A stretch of DNA of 64,000 nucleotides from Actinocatenispora sp036503555 (GTDB lineage Bacteria; Actinomycetota; Actinomycetes; Mycobacteriales; Micromonosporaceae): assembly GCA_036503555.1 (NCBI GenBank), contig DASXWQ010000071.1, positions 1 through 64,000 on the forward strand, read 5' to 3'. Positions 8,448-16,439 of the stretch are shown here, one piece after another. A program made the position numbers and the translations under genes. Below the pieces are notes generated by a model. It did not search any database. It was not told the origin of the DNA and saw nothing but the letters and a program-made list of their open reading frames with translations. Numbering within the stretch: the stretch's first letter is position 1; each line of letters starts with the position of its first letter.

Positions 8448-9455
8448 ATGGCGCGACCGATCACGCTGTTCACCGGCCAGTGGGCCGACCTGCCGTTCGT
8501 GGAGGTGTGCAAGCTCGCCTCCGGCTGGGGGTACGACGGGCTGGAGATCGCCTGCTGGGGCGACCACTTCGAGGTCGACAAGGCGCTTGCCGATCCGTCC
8601 TATGTGGAGGGACGGAAGCGGATCCTGGCCGACCACGGCCTGTCCGTGTACGCGATCTCCAACCATCTGGTCGGCCAGGCCGTCTGCGACTTCCCGATCG
8701 ACGAGCGGCACAAGGCGATCGTGCCGCCGGCGGTGTGGGGCGACGGCGACGCCGAGGGCGTACGCCAGCGCGCAGCGGAGCGGATGAAGGACACCGCCCG
8801 CGCCGCCGCCGCGCTCGGAGTGTCCACAGTGGTCGGTTTCACCGGCTCGTCGATCTGGTACACGCTGGCGATGTTCCCGCCGACGCCGGACGAGATGATC
8901 GAGCGTGGCTACCAGGACTTCGCGGAGCGGTGGAACCCGATCCTCGACGTGTTCGACGCGGAGGGCGTGCGGTTCGCGCACGAGGTGCACCCCACCGAGA
9001 TCGCGTACGACTACTGGACGACCGCGAAGACGCTGGAGGCGATCGACCACCGGCCGGCGTTCGGCCTCAACTTCGACCCGTCGCACTTCATCTGGCAGGA
9101 CCTCGACCCGGTCGGTTTCCTGTGGGACTACCAGGACCGCATCTACCACGTCGACTGCAAGGAGTCGAAGAAGCAGTTCAACGGGCGCAACACCCGGCTC
9201 GGCTCGCACCTGCCGTGGGGCGACCCGCGGCGCGGCTGGGACTTCGTCTCCACCGGGCACGGCGACGTGCCGTGGGAGTCCTGCTTCCGCACCCTCAACG
9301 CCATCAAGTACGACGGGCCGATCTCGATCGAGTGGGAGGACGCCGGCATGGACCGGCTCACCGGCGCGCCCGAGGCGCTGGCGTTCATCCGGAAGCTCGC
9401 CGCGATCGAGCCGCCGGCCGCGTCCTTCGACGCCGCGTTCAGCTCGAACTCCTGA
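8448..9455 (+). CDS. Xylose-isomerase-like TIM-barrel sugar isomerase/epimerase
   Basis: This 335-residue protein of the AP endonuclease family 2 / xylose isomerase superfamily shows candidate metal ligands in order. They are E179 in HEVHP, D210 and H213 in NFDPSHF, H234 and D236 in YHVDCK, and a final Glu in SIEWED near residue 300. Such enzymes isomerise, epimerise or dehydrate sugars and inosose. AGGAGAGGA precedes the ATG at 8448, which is better than the in-frame GTG at 8418 inside the preceding gene. It is the last gene of the ROK operon and is likely to act on the product of the dehydrogenase. Confidence 0.87.
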   Translation: MARPITLFTGQWADLPFVEVCKLASGWGYDGLEIACWGDHFEVDKALADPSYVEGRKRILADHGLSVYAISNHLVGQAVCDFPIDERHKAIVPPAVWGDGDAEGVRQRAAERMKDTARAAAALGVSTVVGFTGSSIWYTLAMFPPTPDEMIERGYQDFAERWNPILDVFDAEGVRFAHEVHPTEIAYDYWTTAKTLEAIDHRPAFGLNFDPSHFIWQDLDPVGFLWDYQDRIYHVDCKESKKQFNGRNTRLGSHLPWGDPRRGWDFVSTGHGDVPWESCFRTLNAIKYDGPISIEWEDAGMDRLTGAPEALAFIRKLAAIEPPAASFDAAFSSNS

Positions 9456-9507
9456 CCGTGCCGCCGGCTCGCACCCATCGCGCGGGCCGGCGTGGCATTC
9501 TGGGCCG

Positions 9508-10050
9508 GTGGCGGACGCACCGGCGGACCTGGCGCGGCGTACCGCGCGGCGGCTCGGCACCGACGAGACCGTCGCGCGGTGCGTGGCGCTGCTGCGGCAC
9601 GGCGATCCGTTCGCCGAGGTCGACTTCCTCGTCTCGCTGTCCGGCGCGGCGGCGGCCAGCGAGATGAGCCGGCGTACGCCCGAGGACGATCCCGCCCGGC
9701 TCTACTGGCCGCGCGTCTGGGCCGCCCGGGCCCTCGTGTACGTGTGGGCCGACGCGGCGACACCCGCCGTGGTCGGCGCGCTGACCGACGACGCCTGGCG
9801 GGTACGGGAGATGGCGGCGAAGGTGGTCGTCGCGCACCAGCTCGGGGCGGCGGGTGACGCGCTCGTACCGTTGCTGTCGGATCCGGTGCCCCGGGTACGG
9901 GTGGCGTCGGCGCGGGCGTTGGGTGTCGTCGGCGAGGTGGAGCACGCGCCGGCGTTGCGTGCCGCGCTCGGCGACGGCGACGCCGACGTACGGCGGCGGG
10001 CGTCCGCGGCGTTGGCCGCGTTGGCGCGGCGGGTCGATCGGGAGCTGTGA
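9508..10050 (+). CDS. HEAT-repeat protein
   Basis: The 180-residue product has three or four helical HEAT/PBS-lyase-type repeats after residue 70. One example is VVGALTDDAWRVREMAAKVV, followed by LVPLLSDPVPRVRVASARAL and LRAALGDGDADVRRRASAAL. These repeats usually make protein contacts; no enzyme motif is present. The GTG at 9508 has CATTCT six bases before it, consistent with leaderless transcription. It does not obviously belong to the sugar operon. Confidence 0.75.
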   Translation: MADAPADLARRTARRLGTDETVARCVALLRHGDPFAEVDFLVSLSGAAAASEMSRRTPEDDPARLYWPRVWAARALVYVWADAATPAVVGALTDDAWRVREMAAKVVVAHQLGAAGDALVPLLSDPVPRVRVASARALGVVGEVEHAPALRAALGDGDADVRRRASAALAALARRVDREL

Positions 10051-10099
10051 GCCTCCGCGGGCGACGGCAGGCCCGTCACGGTGCGCCGGCGGCGTGCCG

Positions 10100-10573
10100 T
10101 CAGGCGGCCCAGAAGACCGTGCACTGCCCGGCCGCGGCCGCATCCCGGAAGAACCCGACCAGCGCGTCGTAGTACCCCGCGGCACCGGCGTGGGTGTCGG
10201 GGGACCTCCAGTCGTAGTTCGCCGGGTACAGGTCCGCGACACCGGCACCGGTCAGGTGCGCGGCCAGTGCGGGGAACGGTGTGGCGGCCAGCAGCGCCGC
10301 CGCCTGCCGTACCTCGTCGGGTGTCAGCGCACACGACGTGGTGTGCGGCATGCCGTGGCCCCAGGCCGACCTCGTGCCGGGGTACGGCCGGCCGCCGATC
10401 GGGTTGACCGGGAACCCCGCGGCGTCCATGGCGAACCGCAGACCGTCCCAGTAACGGTGAAGGTCGCACGTGGGCACCGCGCCGCCGGACAGGTAGGCGT
10501 ACGCGTCGGCGGTGGAGCGCAGGCGTTCCAGCTCGACGGGACCGACCCTGGCGACGTCACCCAACACACTCAT
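10100..10573 (-). CDS. DUF1877 family protein (YfbM-like)
   Basis: The 157-residue product contains LHRYWDGLRFAM, a GGRPYPGTRSAWGHG loop and DWRSPDTHAGAAGYYDALVGF. These match the small soluble DUF1877/YfbM family, whose function is unknown. The start at 10573 was chosen because GGAGG lies eight bases upstream; an in-frame start at 10609 lacks one. It follows a strong hairpin that separates it from the upstream dehydrogenase operon. Confidence 0.75.
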   Translation of the reverse strand: MSVLGDVARVGPVELERLRSTADAYAYLSGGAVPTCDLHRYWDGLRFAMDAAGFPVNPIGGRPYPGTRSAWGHGMPHTTSCALTPDEVRQAAALLAATPFPALAAHLTGAGVADLYPANYDWRSPDTHAGAAGYYDALVGFFRDAAAAGQCTVFWAA

Positions 10574-10666
10574 CGGCCGGCCTCCGTCGTCACGGCCCGA
10601 GCAAACCATGTTCGCCGGCCGGTCGCCACCGACGTACTCGCCGGGCGGCCGAGGCGGCTCGACGGT

Positions 10667-10705
10667 ACGGGTGCGAGAGAGGACCGTGCCCTCTCTCGCA
10701 CCCGT
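10667..10705 (-). terminator. Perfect 16-bp hairpin ending the second sugar operon
   Basis: ACGGGTGCGAGAGAGG (10667-10682) pairs perfectly with 10690-10705 across a 7-base loop. It lies 37 bases after the dehydrogenase stop. No T-run follows on the minus strand, so it may act with other factors or stabilise mRNA 3' ends. Confidence 0.65.
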
Positions 10706-10741
10706 CTCCCCCCGACGGCGGCGCGCCGGTACCTGCTCGTG

Positions 10742-11854
10742 CTACAGCGTCGCGGCGCGGGGGTCGAAGTTCGTGGGGAGTGGCGGTGGGGTTGTCGTGG
10801 TGGTGGTGAGGGTGGTGAAGCTGGCGGAACCGGCGGACTCGGTGATGGCGCTCATGATGTCGAGGACATGGAGGGCCAGATGGCCGGAGGCCCGGTGGGG
10901 GCTGTTGGTGCGGAGGGCGCGAGCCATGTCGAGTACGCCGAGGCCGCGGCCGGCGGTGGGCCCCTGGGCGGGGACGACGGTCCAGTCGGCGTCGGTCGCC
11001 TTGCGGAGGCGGATGTCGCCGTCGAAGTTGTTGGGGTCGGGCAGGGCGATCGTCGCCTCGGTGCCGGTGATCTCGAGGAAGCCGGCGCGCGGGGCCGGCG
11101 AGTCGAAGCTGAGCACGCTGGTGGCGGCCTGGCCGCCGGCGAACTCGATCAGCGCCGACACGTGCGTGGGTACCTCGACGGGGAAGTCGGTGCCGGCGAG
11201 CGGGCCGGACCCGACCGTACGCGTGGTCCTGGCCTGGCGGGCGACGGCGGCGACGCGGCTGGCCGGGCCGAACGCGGCGACGAGTGCGGTCAGGTAGTAC
11301 GGGCCGAGGTCGAAGAGCGGGCCGGCGCCGTACTGGTAGAGGAAGGCGGGGTTGGGGTGCCAGGACTCGGGGCCGGCGACCTGGAAGAGGGTCAGGGCGG
11401 TGAGCGGGGTGCCGATCGCCCCGTCGGCGATCAGCCGGTACGCCGTCTGCAGCCCGGCGCCGAGGAACGTGTCCGGCGCGTTGCCGACCCGCAGCCCGGC
11501 GGCGGTGGCGTCGGCGAGGAGGGCGGCGCCGGCGTCGCGTTCGAGCGCGAGCGGCTTCTCGGAGTAGACGTGCCGGCCGGCGGCGACTGCCTTCGCGGCC
11601 ACCTCGGTGTGCGCGGCCGGGATCGTCAGGTTGACGACCAGCTCGACGTCCGGGTGGGAGACCACGGTGTCGGTGTCGCCGACGACCGGCACCTGGTACG
11701 TGTCCGCGGAGCGCCGCGCCCGGTCGAGGTCGAGGTCGCTGACCGCGACGACGTCGACGTCGGGAAACGCGGCGAGGTTCGTCAGGTACTGGTCGCTGAT
11801 CGTGCCGCAGCCGACGACGGCGACGCCGACCGGGCCGGTACCGTCGGCGCTCAT
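10742..11854 (-). CDS. Gfo/Idh/MocA family oxidoreductase
   Basis: The 370-residue protein has a canonical nucleotide loop VVGCGTIS (residues 13-20), EKP at 99-101 (YSEKPLALE) and a C-terminal substrate domain containing YGAGPLFDLGPYYLTAL. It is a second NAD(P)-dependent sugar-type dehydrogenase, clearly distinct from the one at 7309. The last ~25 residues are an odd Thr/Pro-rich tail (TTTTTTPPPLP) not seen in most relatives. Its ATG overlaps the stop of the upstream isomerase (ATGA), so the pair is translationally coupled. Confidence 0.87.
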   Translation of the reverse strand: MSADGTGPVGVAVVGCGTISDQYLTNLAAFPDVDVVAVSDLDLDRARRSADTYQVPVVGDTDTVVSHPDVELVVNLTIPAAHTEVAAKAVAAGRHVYSEKPLALERDAGAALLADATAAGLRVGNAPDTFLGAGLQTAYRLIADGAIGTPLTALTLFQVAGPESWHPNPAFLYQYGAGPLFDLGPYYLTALVAAFGPASRVAAVARQARTTRTVGSGPLAGTDFPVEVPTHVSALIEFAGGQAATSVLSFDSPAPRAGFLEITGTEATIALPDPNNFDGDIRLRKATDADWTVVPAQGPTAGRGLGVLDMARALRTNSPHRASGHLALHVLDIMSAITESAGSASFTTLTTTTTTPPPLPTNFDPRAATL

Positions 11855-12576
11855 TCGCCGAGTCCCGTCAGGTAGCTGTGGCTCTTGGCGAGCGCCTCGA
11901 ACATGTCCGTGGCGCACTCGTCCAGCTCCACCACCCGGTACGCGGACGGCGCCGTGGCGAGGATGTCGGTGATCGGCAGCGTGCCGGAGCCGACCGCGGT
12001 CATCGGCTCGCCCTTGACCGCCGGCCCGTCCTTGACGTGCAGGAACTTCACGCGGTCGGCGAGCCGGCCGAGCAGGTCGGTGACGACCTCGCCGCCGACC
12101 TGCGCCCAGTACACGTCGACTTCGAGGATGACCTCGGGGGCGAGCCGGTCGGCCAGCGCTTCGAGGGCGGGGCGGCCGTCGACCCGGTTCTCCAGCTCCC
12201 ACCAGTGGTTGTGGTAGCCGATGCGGATGCCACGGTCGGCGGCGCGGGCCGCGGTGTCGTTGAGTCTCTCGGCGATGCGGGCGACGCCGTCGGCGTCGGC
12301 CCACTCGTCGGGGGAGACGGCGGGCACGATCACCGTGTCGAGCCCGAGTACGCCGGCGGCGGCGAGCACGTCGTCGCGGCGTTCGCCGAGGACCGGGGCG
12401 TGGGTGGACCAGATGGCCAGCCCGTTGTCGTCGGCGACGGCGCGGAAGCCGGCGGGGTCGGCGAGCGGATCGTACGGCTCGACGGCGCCGAAGCCGATGT
12501 CGGCGACGCGTCGCAGGGTGGCGTCCCGATCCCGGGACAGGTCGTCACGTACCGAGTAGAGCTGGACACCGAGCAT
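11851..12576 (-). CDS. Xylose-isomerase-like sugar isomerase/epimerase
   Basis: The 241-residue TIM-barrel protein starts MLGVQLYSVRDDL, the usual beginning of this superfamily. Candidate ligands are E127 in HNHWWELE, D154 in LEVDVYW, H180 in FLHVKDG and the late Glu in VVELDE. The substrate is probably a keto-sugar or inosose. It is the first gene of a two-gene operon with the Gfo/Idh enzyme. Its promoter carries the same split motif found in front of the ROK gene, so it is likely to belong to that regulon. Confidence 0.87.
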   Translation of the reverse strand: MLGVQLYSVRDDLSRDRDATLRRVADIGFGAVEPYDPLADPAGFRAVADDNGLAIWSTHAPVLGERRDDVLAAAGVLGLDTVIVPAVSPDEWADADGVARIAERLNDTAARAADRGIRIGYHNHWWELENRVDGRPALEALADRLAPEVILEVDVYWAQVGGEVVTDLLGRLADRVKFLHVKDGPAVKGEPMTAVGSGTLPITDILATAPSAYRVVELDECATDMFEALAKSHSYLTGLGE

Positions 12577-12611
12577 GGCGTACTCCCGGGAGATCGGAAG
12601 CGGACGCGGTA

Positions 12612-12650
12612 AAGCTAGGCGACTTTCGTGCCTCTGGTCAACAACTTTCG
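12612..12650 (-). promoter_or_regulatory. Promoter of the second sugar operon with ROK-type motif
   Basis: On the minus strand TTGACC (12641-12636), an 18-base spacer and TAGCTT (12617-12612) form a good sigma70-type promoter 35 bases from the start codon. The motif GACTTTCGT-N7-GTCAA (plus strand 12621-12641) covers the -35 and spacer, where a bound repressor would block polymerase. ACTTTCG also occurs as a direct repeat at 12622 and 12644, 22 bases apart. Confidence 0.6.
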
Positions 12651-12666
12651 GCGATCTCGACAGAAG

Positions 12667-13671
12667 TCACGCCGCGTCGATCCACGCCGTCTCGCCCTGC
12701 CCGTCGACGCCGTCCACCGGCAGCCCCAGCTCGGCGAGCTGCGCCGCCACCGGATCGTCCGTACTGCCCTCGTGCAGGTAGTGGCTGACCAGCAGCCGCC
12801 CGCCCGGCTCCACCAGCGTCAACGCGTGCCGTACCAGGTCGGCGCGGCGGTGTCGGGGGACCAGGTCCAACAGCAGGTGCACGTACGTGAAGCGGCGGTC
12901 GGTGCACAGGTCCAGCGCGTTGCCGACGGTGATCCGGTCGGCCCACGCCGGGAGCCGCCGCCGGGCCAGCTCGACCAGCCCGGGCGCGAGGTCCACCCCG
13001 TACGGCTCCAGGTCGAGGCCGCGTTCCGCCGCCCACGCGTGGACCGACTGCATCAGCAGACCGTTGGCGCAGCCCAGGTCCAGGAACGTGCCGGAACGCG
13101 TCACACCCGACAGCACGCCGATGCGCCGGGACCGCCACCGCTCCGCCGTACCGCCGAAGCCGGAGCCGCCCTCGGGCGTCGCGGCCCGCAGGTACGCCGG
13201 TTCGAGGAGACGCGCGTTGTCGGCGAACCAGCTCTCGTCGCACTGGCCGGCGAACGACGCCGCCGCGTCGGCGACCGCGCGGGCCTCGTCCGGCCGGTCC
13301 GCGAGCAGCGCCGCGATCCGCGCCGGACCACCGGTCACCAGCTCCACCGCCGCGTGCGGGTGCGCACCCCGGTAGCGGTCACCGTCGAGCCACACGTACA
13401 GGTGGGTGCCGTCGGCGGCGACCGGGTGCACCCGCTGGAACCGGAATCCGGCCTGCTGCAACGGGATTCGCAGGCTCGTGTCGAGCAGGTAGTGCTCGCC
13501 TGGCAGCACCGGCCCGGACGGCAGCCGCACCGGGTCCGGGATCGCCGCGCACGTCCCGCCCGGCAGGAACGGGACGAACGTGACGCGCCGGACGTCCCCG
13601 GGATCCGGGTCCGTGTCGATCAGGTGGTACCCCACGCCGCCCACACTGCCAGCGACGCCGGCATCCGTCAT
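12667..13671 (-). CDS. SAM-dependent methyltransferase with degenerate Nudix-like N-terminus
   Basis: The 334-residue protein has two parts. Residues ~10-125 resemble a Nudix fold, but the Nudix box region reads GEHYLLDTSLRIPLQQAGFR. The RE and EE pairs that bind metal in active hydrolases are replaced (RI, QQ). Residues ~170-330 are a class I methyltransferase with FLDLGCANGLLM as the SAM loop and VEPGGRLLVSHY downstream. The substrate is unknown. The ATG overlaps the stop of the upstream RpiB-like gene (ATGA), so both are made together. Confidence 0.75.
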   Translation of the reverse strand: MTDAGVAGSVGGVGYHLIDTDPDPGDVRRVTFVPFLPGGTCAAIPDPVRLPSGPVLPGEHYLLDTSLRIPLQQAGFRFQRVHPVAADGTHLYVWLDGDRYRGAHPHAAVELVTGGPARIAALLADRPDEARAVADAAASFAGQCDESWFADNARLLEPAYLRAATPEGGSGFGGTAERWRSRRIGVLSGVTRSGTFLDLGCANGLLMQSVHAWAAERGLDLEPYGVDLAPGLVELARRRLPAWADRITVGNALDLCTDRRFTYVHLLLDLVPRHRRADLVRHALTLVEPGGRLLVSHYLHEGSTDDPVAAQLAELGLPVDGVDGQGETAWIDAA

Positions 13672-14105
13672 CGGATCTCGGCAGTGTGGCCGATGTTGGC
13701 CGCGTCGTCCGCATCGGCACTCGGCGTACCGGCGAACCAGGCGTCCAGGATCTCCGTGAGCAGCGGCGCGGAGACGGTACGGAGGCTCAGCGCAAGCACG
13801 TTCGCGTCGTTCCAGCGGCGCGCCCCGTCTGCCGTGTACGCGTCGGCGCACAGCGCGGCACGTACCCCGGGGACCTTGTTGGCGGCGATGGACGCGCCCG
13901 TACCGGTCCAGCAGCACACGATCGCCGCGTCGGCCCGGCCCGCCGGTACTTCGCGCGCGGCGGCCTCGGCGCACCACGCCCAGTCGGCGCGGTCACCCGC
14001 CCGCAGCGCCCCGTACGGCGAGACCTCGTGGCCGCGCCGGGTCAGCTCCTCGACCAGTACCGCGGCGATCCCGTCGCCGGAATCGGCCGCCACCGCGATC
14101 CGCAT
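13668..14105 (-). CDS. RpiB/LacAB family sugar-phosphate isomerase
   Basis: The 145-residue protein has the RpiB core. It begins MRIAVAADSGDG, has cysteines 64-65 before WTGTGASIAANKVPG (the conserved glycine loop and anion site), and RWNDANVLALSLRTV. Family members interconvert aldose and ketose phosphates such as ribose 5-phosphate and ribulose 5-phosphate. The catalytic region is intact in outline, but the usual C-G-T/S-G-x-G reads C-W-T-G-T-G, so substrate range may differ. It is divergent from the AraC-DinB gene and coupled to the Nudix-methyltransferase gene. Confidence 0.85.
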   Translation of the reverse strand: MRIAVAADSGDGIAAVLVEELTRRGHEVSPYGALRAGDRADWAWCAEAAAREVPAGRADAAIVCCWTGTGASIAANKVPGVRAALCADAYTADGARRWNDANVLALSLRTVSAPLLTEILDAWFAGTPSADADDAANIGHTAEIR

Positions 14106-14185
14106 ACCCGAACCCTATGACCTGCCGGGTGGGAGAGCGCAAGAACGGTCAGGCGCGGGCGCCCCGGACGCGGTGTGATAGGGGC

Positions 14186-15118
14186 ATGGCGGAACGGGAC
14201 AGGTTGCGGGAACTGCTCGACGTGGTGATGGCCAGCGTCGAGGACCCGGCGTGTGACGGCGCCGAGCTGGCACGCCGGGCGTACCTGTCGCGGTACCACT
14301 TCGACCGGCTGGTCGCCGCGGCCGTCCGGGAGCCGACCGGCGCGTTCCGGCGGCGGCTGCTGATGGAACGCGCCGCGTACCGGCTGCGCGACGGGGTGCC
14401 GGTGATCGACGTGGCCCTCGACGCCGGGTACGGGTCGCCGGAGGCGTTCACCCGGGCGTTCCGCCGCGCGTACGGGCGGGTGCCGTCGGCGCTGCACGGC
14501 GACCCCGGCGCCCGGGTACTGCTGCCCGCCCCGAACGGCATCCACTTCCACCCGCCCGGCACGCTGCGGCTGCCGGCCGACACGACGAGGAGCACCACGA
14601 TGGACGTCACCACGACGCTGCTGGCGCACGACAACTGGCTGGTCGGCGAGATCATCGACCGGGCCGGACGGCTGCCCGACAGGACGCTGGACCGGCCGAT
14701 CACGATGAGCGTCGACGCGCTCGACGCCGGCGGCAGCCTGCGCGACCTGCTGCACACGCTGGTGTCCACGAAGGAACGCTGGACCGCCGCGGTCGCCGGC
14801 GACCGCCCGCCCGGCGGCGACCCGCTCGGCTCCGAGCTGCCCGCCGACGAGCGCACCGTCGACGCCCTGAAACGCCGGTACGCCAGCGCCGGTCCCGCGT
14901 TCCTCGCGCTGGCCAACCGGATCCGGGAGCGTGGCGAGGAGACCGTCACGTTCATCGACACGACGTGCACGCCACCGCAGACCTTCAGCTACGGCGGGAT
15001 GATCGCGCACGTGCTGAACTTCTCCGCGTACCGTCGCACGCTCGCGGTCGCCGCCCTGCACGAGTACGGCGTCGACGACCTCGGCTTCGGCGACCCCGTC
15101 CGCTACGGGACGGACTGA
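14186..15118 (+). CDS. AraC-type HTH fused to DinB-like domain
   Basis: Residues ~5-105 of this 310-residue protein are an AraC/XylS DNA-binding domain. Two helix-turn-helices are visible, around LARRAYLSRYHFDRLV and VIDVALDAGYGSPEAFTRAF. Residues ~145-310 form a DinB-like four-helix bundle, with AHDNW, LLHTLVSTKERW and IAHVLNFSAYRR supplying possible metal-binding histidines. The role is probably transcriptional control, with the DinB part as a sensor or thiol-linked enzyme; this is inference. The last 16 bases overlap the end of the convergent VOC gene. Confidence 0.8.
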   Translation: MAERDRLRELLDVVMASVEDPACDGAELARRAYLSRYHFDRLVAAAVREPTGAFRRRLLMERAAYRLRDGVPVIDVALDAGYGSPEAFTRAFRRAYGRVPSALHGDPGARVLLPAPNGIHFHPPGTLRLPADTTRSTTMDVTTTLLAHDNWLVGEIIDRAGRLPDRTLDRPITMSVDALDAGGSLRDLLHTLVSTKERWTAAVAGDRPPGGDPLGSELPADERTVDALKRRYASAGPAFLALANRIRERGEETVTFIDTTCTPPQTFSYGGMIAHVLNFSAYRRTLAVAALHEYGVDDLGFGDPVRYGTD

Positions 15119-15483
15119 GCCGGGGCGAGCGGGTGTTTCGGTTGGTACAGCATCATCTCGCCGGCGCCGGGCACCGCGAGCAGGGTGGTACGCCCCCAGC
15201 CCTGCTCGTCCACGCCCCGGGTGAACGTCGCCCCGCGGGCGGTCAGCTCGGCCACCGCGGCGTCGATGTCCTCGCACAGCAGCGAGATCTCGTGGTGCTG
15301 CCCGGTCGCCCAGCCCTCCTCCCGGGTCGGGTGCACGCCCAGCTCGGACGGGCCCGTACCGAAGATGAGCCAGCCACCCTGCGCGTCCACGTACGGCCAG
15401 TCGAGGACGTCGCGGAAGAACGCCCGCGCCGCCTCCGGATCGTCCGCGTACACCAGCGTGTGCACGCCCGTGATCACACCCAT
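15103..15483 (-). CDS. VOC (glyoxalase/bleomycin-resistance fold) family protein
   Basis: The 126-residue product has the paired beta-alpha-beta-beta-beta modules of the VOC superfamily. It starts ITGVHTLVYADDPEAARAFF, continues WLIFGTGPSELGVHP and HHEISLLCEDIDAAVAEL, and ends with GAGEMMLYQPKHP. Members bind metal for isomerisation or dioxygenation, or sequester small toxic molecules; the ligand here is unknown. It is convergent with, and overlaps by 16 bases, the AraC-DinB gene. Confidence 0.85.
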   Translation of the reverse strand: MGVITGVHTLVYADDPEAARAFFRDVLDWPYVDAQGGWLIFGTGPSELGVHPTREEGWATGQHHEISLLCEDIDAAVAELTARGATFTRGVDEQGWGRTTLLAVPGAGEMMLYQPKHPLAPAQSVP

Positions 15484-15564
15484 GTACGCCAGCGTAGGGG
15501 CCGCGGCGGGCCGGCGGGCCCGATCGGGGCCTCCGTGGCCACCCCGGCTGGGCACAATGCCGGT

Positions 15565-16350
15565 ATGAGCCACCACGCCCACGACCTCACCGCCCTCGCC
15601 GTACCCGAGTCGATGCGCCTGCTGCGCGACGTGCTGCCGGAGCCGCCCGCCGCGGTCTGCGAGGTCGGCTGTGGGCGGGGCGCGCTCGCCGCCGCGCTGA
15701 TCGACGCCGGGTACGACGTGACCGGGCTGGAACCGGACGAGGAGGTGGCGGCGCAGGCGCGGGGGCGCGGCGTACCGGTGCTCGTCGAGGACCTGCGGGC
15801 ACACCACGCGCCGGGACGGTACGACGTGGTGCTGTTCACCCGGTCGCTGCACCACATCGAGGACCTGCCCGGCGCGATCGCCCACGCCGGTACGCTGCTG
15901 CGTCCCGGCGGACTGCTGGTGCTGGAGGAGTTCGCGCGCGAGGCGGCCGATCCGGCCGCGGCGCGGTTCCTGTTCGACACCCGGGCACTGCTGACGGCCG
16001 CCGGTCGGTTGGAGCCGGACGACGAGGAGCACCCGGACGAGCCGGACGACCCGTGGCAGCGGTGGCAGGAGCACTTCGTACCGAACGGGCACGACACGGC
16101 GGAGGAGTTGCGGCACAAGCCGTTCCACCGGGTCGACGACATCCTCCGGACGCTGTCCGCCGCCGGCTTCGCGGTACGCGAGCGGCCGACCGCGACGCTG
16201 TGGCGGATGGTCGCGCAGGGCCTGGCCGAGTCGCCGGAGGCCGCGGCGATCGCGGCGACGCTACGCACGATCGAGTACCGCCGGATCGCCGACGGCAGCC
16301 TGCCCGCGCTCGGCCGGTTCCTCGTCGCGACACCGTCCACATCGGACTGA
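15565..16350 (+). CDS. Class I SAM-dependent methyltransferase
   Basis: The 261-residue protein has the SAM-binding loop VCEVGCGRGALAAAL near residue 35. An acidic end of beta-2 (GLEPDEE) and LFTRSLHHIEDLPGAI with LLRPGGLLVLEEF follow, typical of Methyltransf_11/12 enzymes. The substrate is unknown. CACAAT (15553-15558) lies six bases before the ATG, suggesting a leaderless mRNA. It stands alone between a convergent VOC gene and the peptidase genes. Confidence 0.85.
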   Translation: MSHHAHDLTALAVPESMRLLRDVLPEPPAAVCEVGCGRGALAAALIDAGYDVTGLEPDEEVAAQARGRGVPVLVEDLRAHHAPGRYDVVLFTRSLHHIEDLPGAIAHAGTLLRPGGLLVLEEFAREAADPAAARFLFDTRALLTAAGRLEPDDEEHPDEPDDPWQRWQEHFVPNGHDTAEELRHKPFHRVDDILRTLSAAGFAVRERPTATLWRMVAQGLAESPEAAAIAATLRTIEYRRIADGSLPALGRFLVATPSTSD

Positions 16351-16397
16351 TCTGGCCCGGTCCACAGTGGACCGTCCACAGTGGCCGACCGGCGAAC

Positions 16398-16426
16398 GGG
16401 ACGCCCGAACGGAAGTCCGGGCGCCC
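16398..16426 (-). terminator. Hairpin after the first S53 peptidase gene
   Basis: GGG-A-CGCCCG (16398-16407) pairs with CGGGCG-C-CCC (16418-16427) around a 10-base loop, just beyond the peptidase stop. It could also end the convergent methyltransferase transcript. There is no clear T-run. Confidence 0.5.
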
Positions 16427-16439
16427 CGCCGTGGTGCGG

